Assembly: GCA_036003845.1 (NCBI GenBank)
Contig: DASYRX010000203.1
Coordinates: 1-12,107 of the forward strand
Source of the DNA: DASYRX01 sp036003845
GTDB taxonomy: Bacteria > Gemmatimonadota > Gemmatimonadetes > Gemmatimonadales > Gemmatimonadaceae
Length of the DNA stretch: 12,107 nt
Direction: 5' to 3'
Part shown: piece after piece, positions 6,240-12,107 of the stretch
Layout: each line of letters starts with the position of its first letter
Position numbering within the stretch: position 1 is the stretch's first letter
Program-made: the position numbers and the translations under genes
Notes under the pieces: model-generated
Seen by the model: the letters and a program-made list of their open reading frames with translations, nothing else
Databases searched by the model: none
What the model was told of the DNA's origin: nothing

Positions 6240-7220
6240 TTAGGTTAGCTCCATCGTAGTCCCACAGCCCGCTCCTTTAGCCCGTTCGTAGACGACGGCC
6301 GCCGCGGCTACATCTTGCAGCGCCGTGCCGGTGCTGTCGAATACGAATGTCTCATCTGCCGACGTGCGCCCTGGACGCAGACCGGCCAGTACCTGTCCGA
6401 GCTCGGCGTGCACATCGGAGGTGTGCATAACGCCGGCGTCTATCGCGTGGTGCAGGTCGCCGATGCTCGCCGCCTGATCCAGAAGGTCGACCACGACCTT
6501 GCTCTTGGCGAGGGCCGCGGGCGCGATCTCTTGTTTTTCCGGGTTATCCGCACCGACGGCGGCGACGAAGAGTCCCGGATGCAGCATCCTCGCATGGAGT
6601 ATCGGCTGCCGTGATGGCGTACACGTCACGCAGATCTCGCTGGCCGCAATGGCCGAGTCCAGTCGCTCGTTAGGTGTGATGCGTATGCCCAGCTCCACGC
6701 TGAGGTCCTTGGCGAACGACGCGGCACGTTCGTTATCGAGATCGATCGCGTAGGCGTGACTGAGGGGCCGAACGAGGGCCAAAGCGCGCAGATGACTGCG
6801 CCCCTGAACGCCGCAGCCATAGATGGTCACCGTGCGAGCCTCGGCGAGCGCCAAGAGTCGAGCGGCAACGGCGCTCGCGGCGGCCGTTCGCAGGATCGTA
6901 ATCTCGATCGAGTCTAGGATCGCGAGCGGTCGCCCAGATAGGAGATCAAAGAGCGCGATGACTCCCTGGATAGTGGGCAAGCCGCGCGTCTTGTAGTTGT
7001 CTGGAAAGTTCGCGTTGATTTTCGCGGCGAAGTATCCGCGCTCGCCACCTAACGCGGCAGTCTTGACGTGATACCCACCACCGCTGACGGGCGCGCCGAG
7101 GATGCCAGGTGCGGTAGGCAGCTCGCCCCTTGCGTGCTGGATGAACGCGCGCTCGACGGCGTCGATGCAATCCGACATGTCGAGCAGATGAGCGACTTCC
7201 GCCCGAGTCAGGATGATCAT
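6240..7220 (-). CDS. Ornithine cyclodeaminase/mu-crystallin family NAD(P)-dependent enzyme
   Basis: A 326-residue member of the OCD/mu-crystallin family, whose members are NAD(P)-dependent enzymes acting on amino acids or cyclic imines: ornithine cyclodeaminase, alanine dehydrogenase, ketimine reductase, and SbnB of staphyloferrin B synthesis. Visible landmarks are the substrate-side KINANFP (67-73), the lysine at 67 and arginine at 111 in positions expected for catalysis, the Rossmann loop YGCGVQG (134-140), and GADNPEKQEI (223-232), whose Asp225 aligns with the catalytic Asp of the family. I chose the ATG at 7220 over the TTG at 7229 because the latter leaves no room for a ribosome-binding site. 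It follows the LLM gene by 76 bases and precedes the DUF3303 gene by 6. The specific substrate cannot be read from the sequence. Its ligand wording (GADxPxKQE) is closer to the alanine-dehydrogenase/ketimine-reductase side than to true ornithine cyclodeaminase, a tentative judgement. Confidence 0.9.
   Translation of the reverse strand: MIILTRAEVAHLLDMSDCIDAVERAFIQHARGELPTAPGILGAPVSGGGYHVKTAALGGERGYFAAKINANFPDNYKTRGLPTIQGVIALFDLLSGRPLAILDSIEITILRTAAASAVAARLLALAEARTVTIYGCGVQGRSHLRALALVRPLSHAYAIDLDNERAASFAKDLSVELGIRITPNERLDSAIAASEICVTCTPSRQPILHARMLHPGLFVAAVGADNPEKQEIAPAALAKSKVVVDLLDQAASIGDLHHAIDAGVMHTSDVHAELGQVLAGLRPGRTSADETFVFDSTGTALQDVAAAAVVYERAKGAGCGTTMELT
6663..6676 (+). repeat. Copy 2 of the 14-base repeat containing CGTTAGG (inside coding)
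   Basis: TCGCTCGTTAGGTG is identical to 2632-2645. Here it is inside the ornithine cyclodeaminase family gene, encoding TPNERL on the minus strand (residues 182-187). A related CCTAACGAGC word also spans the stop of this gene at 6235-6244. Confidence 0.6.
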
Positions 7221-7296
7221 CGCGCACAAATCCCGCGTATCGTGCGGCCTGATGCAAGCCGTATCGTCGTTGCGCTTTGCAGTTGACGTTAGCGGT

Positions 7297-8355
7297 TCAT
7301 GCCGCGATGCTCGGAAGGACGCCCTCCTGTTCTACGACGAGTGGAATGACTGTTTCAGCGAAGCGCTCCATCTCTTCGAGTTGAGGACTGCACTGAAGCA
7401 GCAGCACGTTCACGCCCGCCGCCGACAGCGCGCTCACTCGCTCAGCAACTTGCTCGGGTGTTCCCACTAACCCGGCGCGCAGGCCGCGATTGGAGACCGA
7501 ATAGTCCTCCAAGCTCACGCGTTGCTCCAACTGCGTATGCGCGATCCAGTCCTGGTAGTTCGCGTAGCCAGGCGAGCCTGGCTGCACGTTGGTTATGCGC
7601 TCCAGCTCTCGTTTGGCCGCGGCCTCGCTCTCGCGTACGATGAAATACGCGGCCATCGCGAACTGCATGGGCGGAAGATCTAATGCTTCGCGGCGAGCAC
7701 GGATGTCGGCAATCTTGGGAATCACGCGCTCAGCCGGATCGCCGTGCATGGCGTACGCGTCGCACGTACGAGTGATCAGCGACTTGGCGGCCTCGGACTC
7801 CCCGCCGGCGTAGATCGCCGGGCGCGGGCGCCTAACGGGCTTGGGCTCCAGCACCGTCTCATCGACGGTATAGTAGCGCCCCTCGAAGGAGAAGCGTGGC
7901 TCGCGCCAGACGCCGTCCAGGACCTGCAGCCACTCGGCCGTGCGCGCATAACGATCGTCGTGCTCGTCGAAGCGCACGCCGTAGCGTCGCGCCTCGTCTT
8001 TCCACCAGGACGACACCACGTTGAGTGCCAGGCGCCCGTTCGAGATCCTGTCGATGTTCGCAGCTTGCTTGGCGAGCGTCGCTGGATTGTGAAACGTCGG
8101 ACGCACAGCGACCATCAGCTCCAGCCGCTCGGTGACGGCGGCGAGCGCTGCGGCGGTGCTCCACGCGTCGAGTGACGGCGCCTCGATCCCCTTGATGTCG
8201 TTCAGGAACAATTCGGCGATGAGCGTGATGTCGAAGCCGATCTCCTCGCTGCGACGCGCCAGGCGGCTCACATACTCCCACGAGGCGTCCATGCCCTCGT
8301 CAGGCACATTGCGGAGCCAGCCGCCGAAGACTGGAAGCCAATAACCGTAGCGCAT
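7297..8355 (-). CDS. LLM-class flavin-dependent monooxygenase, SfnG/SsuD-like
   Basis: A 352-residue bacterial luciferase-like TIM-barrel enzyme expected to use reduced FMN and O2. Landmarks are GYWLPVFGGW at the start, MVAVRPTFHNPATLAKQAA (81-99), DRISNGRLALNVVSSWWKDE (102-121), DEHDDRYARTAEWLQVLDGV (130-149), the phosphate-side IYAGGESEAA (181-190), and a C-terminal LVGTPEQVAERV followed by VNVLLLQCSP. The SNGR-LNVVSSWWKDE and EHDxRYxRxxE segments resemble dimethylsulfone monooxygenase SfnG and alkanesulfonate monooxygenase SsuD. These enzymes release sulfite or sulfinate under sulfur limitation. No flavin reductase gene is visible, so the FMNH2 source must lie elsewhere. The start overlaps the ATP-grasp stop by one base (TGATG), with GAGG about 11 bases upstream. 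A non-sulfur substrate (amine, nitrilotriacetate-like or heterocycle) remains possible; the family call is firm, the substrate is inferred. Confidence 0.88.
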   Translation of the reverse strand: MRYGYWLPVFGGWLRNVPDEGMDASWEYVSRLARRSEEIGFDITLIAELFLNDIKGIEAPSLDAWSTAAALAAVTERLELMVAVRPTFHNPATLAKQAANIDRISNGRLALNVVSSWWKDEARRYGVRFDEHDDRYARTAEWLQVLDGVWREPRFSFEGRYYTVDETVLEPKPVRRPRPAIYAGGESEAAKSLITRTCDAYAMHGDPAERVIPKIADIRARREALDLPPMQFAMAAYFIVRESEAAAKRELERITNVQPGSPGYANYQDWIAHTQLEQRVSLEDYSVSNRGLRAGLVGTPEQVAERVSALSAAGVNVLLLQCSPQLEEMERFAETVIPLVVEQEGVLPSIAA

Positions 8356-9338
8356 CAGGCGGCCCTCACGGCTGAAGGTGCGTCGATGCCGGCGCGCTCG
8401 ATCAGGTAGTCCACCAAGCGCTCGAACGGGTCGAAGCCGACGACGCGCGGAGCATCGGCCACGAAGTTCGAGAGTGCATTGATGTCGTAGAAGTAGTGCT
8501 TGCCGTCGCGATCGTCGACGAAGTATTCGATGCCGCCAACGTCGAGCTTAACCCGCGCGGAAATGCGCTCGACTTGGGCGATAATCTCGGCTGGCGGCGT
8601 CGTTCCCTCGACACGCATTCCGTTCTTCGGCGCATCGACAGCGCACGCACCGCGCACGAGGTCCTGGCCGTCCGTCGTCTGGCAGACATCCGCGGGGCAG
8701 AGGTTGAAGCCTTCTGCCGGATAAACATTGATCGCGTACAGGTAGCGAGTGCCTAACGTCTCGACTCGGGTGATGTGCCCCCCGCGCAATGGCGCCCGCT
8801 CCTGTACGAGTGCCGTGCCGTCGACGCCGAAGTCGAGCAGGCCAGACGCGACGTTGCGGGCCAACTCGGCTTCGTTGGCGTAGCTCGTGATCCCAGCGCC
8901 GCTCCCGCCGATGTTGGCTTTGACGAGAACAGGATAGCGCAGGTCTTGCGCTGCATCCACGGCCTGCGATGGATGATTGATGACGCGCGTGCGCGGGGCA
9001 GGGAGCCCGAGCTCTTCGAGAATGTCGATTTGCCACGCCTTCGACAGCTCTAGGGCGTAGCAGTCCGCACCGTTCACAACCGGCGTGCCGAGTCGCTCGA
9101 GGTGGCGGAGCCAGTTGAGCGTGTGGAAGGTCGTCTGTCTGTGCTCACGCAGATACGCGGAGGGCGACGCCCGGTTGAAAACCAATGCATACGGCGTGAC
9201 GCGTTCGTGCGGGTTGTACTGATGCGCCGCGGCGTCGATGCGGACATAAGGAACAGCGCGGCGTTCCAATTGCACGAAGAGCGGGCGGAACCAATCCGGA
9301 TGTTCGTGGAAGATCGCGATCGGGCGGGGCGGGGTCAT
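8355..9338 (-). CDS. ATP-grasp ligase, RimK/glutathione-synthase-like
   Basis: A 327-residue soluble protein with an ATP-grasp fold. These enzymes activate a carboxylate as acyl-phosphate and join it to an amine or thiol. The N-terminal pre-grasp region runs to about residue 95. ATP-binding elements are Lys100 (ELSKAWQ), PVLVKANIGGSGAGITSY with Lys140 and a glycine-rich loop (136-153), and the hinge ALVQERAPLRGG (176-187). Metal-binding residues are Glu271 (GGIEYFVDD) and the terminal YDINALSNF (284-292), where the usual E-x-N is D-x-N. A Cys-containing stretch NLCPADVCQTTDG (212-224) is distinctive. ATG 9338 has GGAG six bases upstream. It is the first gene of the four-gene operon and is translationally coupled to the LLM monooxygenase. 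The substrate is unknown: peptide-like ligation to an amino acid is plausible, true RimK or glutathione synthase is unlikely. Confidence 0.86.
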   Translation of the reverse strand: MTPPRPIAIFHEHPDWFRPLFVQLERRAVPYVRIDAAAHQYNPHERVTPYALVFNRASPSAYLREHRQTTFHTLNWLRHLERLGTPVVNGADCYALELSKAWQIDILEELGLPAPRTRVINHPSQAVDAAQDLRYPVLVKANIGGSGAGITSYANEAELARNVASGLLDFGVDGTALVQERAPLRGGHITRVETLGTRYLYAINVYPAEGFNLCPADVCQTTDGQDLVRGACAVDAPKNGMRVEGTTPPAEIIAQVERISARVKLDVGGIEYFVDDRDGKHYFYDINALSNFVADAPRVVGFDPFERLVDYLIERAGIDAPSAVRAA

Positions 9339-9377
9339 GGGCTACTCCGTCAGAAGTCCGCCGCCTAACGCGATGTA

Positions 9378-9460
9378 AGAAATGAGGTCAGACCCGATGG
9401 GTCCTCGCTGACCCGATTGACGACACCGAGCGTGTTTCAATCGAGTCTGACCCCATTTCT
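9378..9460. repeat. REPIN-like nested inverted-repeat element
   Basis: The outer arms are AGAAATGAGGTCAGACCCGA (9378-9397) and TCGAGTCTGACCCCATTTCT (9441-9460), imperfect inverted copies of AGAAATGGGGTCAGACTCGA. Inside, CGATTGA (9414-9420) pairs perfectly with TCAATCG (9437-9443) and is extended by ACAC/GTGT around a CGAGC loop. GACCC-GAT-GGGTC (9391-9403) forms a further small hairpin. Two short palindromic units facing each other is the REPIN layout mobilised in trans by REP-associated tyrosine transposases (RAYT). No transposase is present in the window. Symmetry is directly visible; mobile origin is inferred. Confidence 0.7.
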
Positions 9461-9465
9461 CAACG

Positions 9466-9500
9466 AAAAAGCCCGGGCGGGAAAAAGTAGCCGCCGGGCT
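9466..9500 (-). terminator. Intrinsic terminator, minus strand, no gene in front
   Basis: Read on the minus strand, AGCCCGGCGG (9500-9491), a ten-base loop CTACTTTTTC and CCGCCCGGGCT (9480-9470) form a strong GC-rich stem with one bulge, followed directly by a run of five T. This is the textbook intrinsic terminator. On the plus strand the stem is followed by CTCGCGTTTT, a poorer tract. The gene to the right (hutI) is on the opposite strand, so the transcript being ended is not an annotated gene. It could protect the ATP-grasp operon from antisense transcription, or mark a small RNA. Confidence 0.65.
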
Positions 9501-9639
9501 CTCGCGTTTTAGCGCTTTGTTTTACGTGGCGGCAATAGGCGGCAAATCACCACGGCTTCAGTTGTACAAAAGACGCTAAGGTCGGCGTTCAATGGCGTCA
9601 AGGCTGCGGACGCGACATCGATCAGCAGAGTTCGGCGAT

Positions 9640-9688
9640 GGGGTCAGACTCCACGCGGGGTCAGACTCCGTATGGAGTCTGACCCCGC
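9640..9688. repeat. Perfect 34-base hairpin plus an extra half copy of the GGGGTCAGACTCC repeat
   Basis: GCGGGGTCAGACTCC (9655-9669), loop GTAT, and GGAGTCTGACCCCGC (9674-9688) form a perfect 15-base stem. The word GGGGTCAGACTCC also occurs alone just before it at 9640-9652, giving two direct copies and one inverted copy. It shares its core with the arms of the element at 9378-9460, so both belong to one family. It lies 46 bases before the hutI start codon. The transcript end would form a very stable structure there, so an effect on hutI expression is likely if transcription starts upstream. Confidence 0.75.
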
Positions 9689-9734
9689 TGTTGGGATTGC
9701 GAGGTGACTCGCTAGGCGGATACTCAGTGTCGCC

Positions 9735-11015
9735 ATGCTTCTGTTCACCAACGCATCTCAAGTCGTCACGTGCGCCGGACCTGCACGCGCTCGTCGCGCG
9801 AGCGAACTCGCCGACTGCGCGATTGTGACGAGTGCTGCGGTGGCAGTCGACGGCGATACGATCAGTGACGTAGGCCCGCAGGACGAATTATCCCGTCGCT
9901 ATCCCGGCGCGCAGCCGATCGATTGCGGGCGGCGACTACTCATCCCAGGCCTCGTCGATTCGCACACACATGCCATCTTCGGGAAGCCTCGATACGAGGA
10001 ACAGGAGCTTCGAGCCGCCGGCGCAGACTATATGGAAATCGCGCGAATGGGCGGAGGTATCCATGCTTCAGTACGTGACTTACGAAGCCGAGGTGAAGAA
10101 GAACTTTATCGCTTGGCCAGCGAGCGCCTAGCGCGTCTCGCTGCCCACGGCACGACCACCGTCGAGGTGAAATCCGGCTATGGGCTCACCCTCGACGACG
10201 AACTAAAAATGCTGCGCGTAGCGCGCCGCCTGAGTGAGTCCCAGCAGGTCAGGATCGTCCCGACTTTTCTCGGCGCGCACGAGATTCCTCTTGAGGCCCG
10301 CGCCACAGCGGCAGGACGTGCCGATTATGTGACTTCGCTCGTCTCTGCCATGATTCCGCGGGTGGCGGCTGATGGACTCGCCCAGTTCGTCGACGTGTTC
10401 TGCGAACCGGGCGTTTTCACGGTTGAGGAATCGCGGTCGATTCTGTCGGCTGCGCGCCAAGCTGGGCTGCACCTCAAACTCCACGCAGATGAGCTGCGTC
10501 CCTCAGGCGGGGCACAGCTCGCAGTCGAGTTAGGCGCAACCTCAGCCGATCACCTCGCGGCGATCTCGCACGATGGGATCCGGGCGCTCGCGGCGTCGGA
10601 AACGGTGGCCACGTTGCTCCCGGGAACCATGCTGTTTCTAGGCAAGGATCGTCAGGCGCCCGCGAGGGCGCTGATCGAGGCGGGAGCGGCCGTCGCTTTG
10701 GCGACGGATTTCAATCCCGGCACCTCGCCGACGACCAACTTCCCGCTGATTCTCACGCTCGCCGTGAGTCAGCTCAGGATGTCGGTTTCGGAGGCAATCC
10801 TGGCCGCCACCGTCAACGGCGCGGCGGCGTTAGGCATCGCGGATCGGGTCGGCCAGATCGCCCCGGGATTCTCCGCTGACCTGGCGCTGTTCGACTGCGA
10901 CGATGTGCGCGAGTTGCCGTATTGGTACGGTGACAACCGCTGTCGCGCGACGTGGGTGCGTGGTCTTGCTTGTCACGTGAGAACTGAAGCCCAGGCGCGC
11001 GCAGGGAGTGCCTAG
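9735..11015 (+). CDS. hutI: Imidazolonepropionase
   Basis: A 426-residue metal-dependent amidohydrolase that opens 4-imidazolone-5-propionate to N-formimino-L-glutamate, the third step of histidine degradation (EC 3.5.2.7), in the cytoplasm. Metal ligands are seen as His77 and His79 (GLVDSHTHAIFG), His250 (LKLHADE) and Asp325 (ATDFNPGT). Substrate-side motifs are KSGYGLT (146-152), FLGAHEIP (178-185) and Glu253, all typical of HutI rather than of other cyclic amidohydrolases. Length is slightly above the usual 400-415 residues, with an extra Ala/Arg-rich stretch at about 15-32. ATG 9735 is the only sensible start; AGGCGGA is 13 bases upstream, a little far. No hutU, hutH or hutG is in view on either side, so the pathway must be completed elsewhere in the genome. 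The stop TAG runs straight into a GTTAGG word. Confidence 0.95.
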   Translation: MLLFTNASQVVTCAGPARARRASELADCAIVTSAAVAVDGDTISDVGPQDELSRRYPGAQPIDCGRRLLIPGLVDSHTHAIFGKPRYEEQELRAAGADYMEIARMGGGIHASVRDLRSRGEEELYRLASERLARLAAHGTTTVEVKSGYGLTLDDELKMLRVARRLSESQQVRIVPTFLGAHEIPLEARATAAGRADYVTSLVSAMIPRVAADGLAQFVDVFCEPGVFTVEESRSILSAARQAGLHLKLHADELRPSGGAQLAVELGATSADHLAAISHDGIRALAASETVATLLPGTMLFLGKDRQAPARALIEAGAAVALATDFNPGTSPTTNFPLILTLAVSQLRMSVSEAILAATVNGAAALGIADRVGQIAPGFSADLALFDCDDVRELPYWYGDNRCRATWVRGLACHVRTEAQARAGSA

Positions 11016-11063
11016 TTAGGTCGTCGACGCGCCGCCGACCTTCGTGTCCGAGCGCCCGCGTCG

Positions 11064-12107
11064 ATGTCCAACGTCTCCAAACTCAAAAAGAAGGCCGCAG
11101 ACTTCGAGCAGAAAAGGCAATTCGATCGCGCCGTACAGGCGTACATCGAGTTGCTCGACACGCTCGCCAACGACATCGACGACGCCGACATCCCGCTCTA
11201 CAACCGGGTCGGCGACATTCTCATTCGCCAGAACAGCGCCGCAGAGGCGCTCGTGTACTACGAAAAGGCGGTCGACCTTTACTCCGAACGCGGCTTCCTC
11301 AACAACGCCATCGCGCTCTGCAACAAGATCCTGCGCCAATCACCCGGGCGCACGATCATCTACTACAAGCTCGGCAAGATCAGCGCGACGAAAGGCTTCA
11401 AGAGCGACGCCAAGCGCAACTTCCTCGAGTACGCCGACCGCATGGAAAAAGGCGGGAAGCGGGACGAGGCATTCCGCGCGCTCAAGGAATTCGCCGACCT
11501 GTGCCCGGATCAGGACGACGTTCGCCTGATGCTCGCAGAGCACCTTGCTCGAGACAATCGCCGTGAGGAAGCGATCGAGCAATTGCAAACACTCCACCAA
11601 AGAATGGAAGAGGAAGGGCGCGAGGCCGAGGCGCGCGCGACGCTCGAACGGATGAAGGCGATCGATCCTGACGTGGAGCCTCGACCCTCTGGAAACTTCC
11701 AAACGATCAAATCGAACGAGCTCGTCTTCCTCGATGTCGACGATGTCACGCTTCCAGCTCGTGCGACGCCGAGCGAGCCGGCACCATCGTCTCGCGCGCC
11801 CGAGGAAGTCAGCAAGAAGCGAAAAACGCCGGCGCCAGCCGAGCCTGCAGTTGCGCCCCCGCACGCAGCGCTCGACGGGTTGTCACTCACGTTCGTGCCT
11901 GACGAGGCTGTCGATGAGGTCACTGCGCCGGATCTCATCGATGGCTTTACTCCGACTGGCGAGCACCAACGCATAACCCCGAGCGGAGTGGCTCCGATCG
12001 CTGACTTCGAGACGGGGCGCGCAGAACCTGCGGACATCGACGTCGAGTTCCCGTCGCTCATCGATATTCCAGCCGTTTCGGACGACCCGGACGCGCCGAG
12101 TCCGGAG
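11064..12107 (+). CDS. TPR-repeat protein, partial (3' end beyond window)
   Basis: Open frame of 348 codons with no stop before the window ends. The N-terminal half (about 1-205) is helical with tetratricopeptide-like repeats. It starts MSNVSKLKKKAADFEQKRQF, followed by AVQAYIELLD, YNRVGDILIRQNSAAEALVY, FLNNAIALCNKILRQSP, YYKLGKISATKGFKSDAKRN and LAEHLARDNRREEAIEQL. From about residue 210 the sequence becomes Pro/Ala/Glu/Asp-rich (for example PSEPAPSSRAPEE and a KKRK cluster) with low-complexity acidic stretches. There is no signal peptide, so it is probably a cytoplasmic scaffold. ATG 11064 lies 48 bases after hutI without a strong ribosome-binding site. It may be cotranscribed with hutI or independent. 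No enzyme domain is visible; partners and function are unknown. Confidence 0.85.
   Translation, partial: MSNVSKLKKKAADFEQKRQFDRAVQAYIELLDTLANDIDDADIPLYNRVGDILIRQNSAAEALVYYEKAVDLYSERGFLNNAIALCNKILRQSPGRTIIYYKLGKISATKGFKSDAKRNFLEYADRMEKGGKRDEAFRALKEFADLCPDQDDVRLMLAEHLARDNRREEAIEQLQTLHQRMEEEGREAEARATLERMKAIDPDVEPRPSGNFQTIKSNELVFLDVDDVTLPARATPSEPAPSSRAPEEVSKKRKTPAPAEPAVAPPHAALDGLSLTFVPDEAVDEVTAPDLIDGFTPTGEHQRITPSGVAPIADFETGRAEPADIDVEFPSLIDIPAVSDDPDAPSPE

Larger units (their letters stand above)
9339..9734. other. Gene-free divergent region between the ATP-grasp operon and hutI
   Basis: This 396-base gap separates the two divergent genes. I see no credible coding frame, tRNA or rRNA. It contains a GCCTAACG word at 9363-9370 next to the ATP-grasp ribosome-binding site, a nested inverted-repeat element (9378-9460), an intrinsic terminator (9466-9500, minus strand), a lower-GC stretch with no clear structure (9501-9639), and a second hairpin with the same word as the first element (9640-9688). 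No convincing sigma-70 promoter stands out for either flanking gene. Some promoter must lie here, so the repeats probably sit among or within the 5' regions of both units. Confidence 0.7.

Noticed and set aside
9501..9734. Short open frames of 61 and 78 codons in the gap before hutI
   Set aside because: They run through the perfect hairpin repeats, have no ribosome-binding site or recognisable protein features, and one overlaps the hutI start.
364..11020. TTAGGC words as telomere-like or CRISPR-type repeats
   Set aside because: The copies are isolated, never in tandem and irregularly spaced by tens to hundreds of bases, often within codons. Neither a telomere nor a CRISPR array fits.
11016..11864. 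Minus-strand frames (107, 174 and 183 codons) in the right-hand end
   Set aside because: They mirror the TPR gene, whose plus-strand translation has clear helical repeats and an open frame of 348 codons; the minus frames show no recognisable domain.

Overview
The window is about 12.1 kb of GC-rich DNA (roughly 62-63 % G+C by eye), densely coding, from a diderm bacterium: it carries an outer-membrane porin and a lipobox-bearing solute-binding protein. Protein style and a recurrent GTTAGGC/GCCTAAC word suggest a Gemmatimonadota-like lineage, but this is a low-confidence inference because no rRNA or marker gene is present.

Left block (1-4064, minus strand): a sulfate-uptake operon read right to left, made of an OprO/OprP-type anion porin, a sulfate/thiosulfate-binding lipoprotein, the permease CysT and the permease CysW (cut by the window edge). 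Three of the junctions are tight: sbp/cysT share ATGA, cysT/cysW overlap by 8 bases, and porin/sbp are 29 bases apart. The ATPase gene would be expected beyond position 1.

Control region (4065-4306): a divergent intergenic stretch with a 10-bp-stem hairpin in the porin leader, a GG-N10-GC word that fits a sigma-54 -24/-12 promoter facing the porin operon, and a small AGTCA-N3-TGACT palindrome. To its right (plus strand) lies a GAF/AAA+/HTH sigma-54-dependent activator that could drive it.

Middle block (5961-9338, minus strand): a four-gene operon, in transcription order ATP-grasp ligase, LLM-class flavin monooxygenase of the SfnG/SsuD type, ornithine cyclodeaminase/mu-crystallin family dehydrogenase, and a 90-residue DUF3303 protein. 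The first two genes share TGATG. No textbook pathway has this set. With sulfate uptake and a sigma-54 activator next door, a role in acquiring sulfur from an organosulfur compound, or in making or breaking an amino-acid-derived metabolite, is a reasonable hypothesis. This is the best candidate for an undescribed system here.

Gap 9339-9734: no gene, but rich in structure. It holds a nested inverted-repeat element and a perfect 34-base hairpin that share the word GGTCAGAC (REPIN/RAYT-like), plus an intrinsic terminator on the minus strand with no gene in front of it.

Right block (9735-12107, plus strand): hutI (imidazolonepropionase, histidine degradation) without other hut genes in view, then the first 348 codons of a TPR protein whose C-terminal part is proline/alanine/acid rich and runs off the end.
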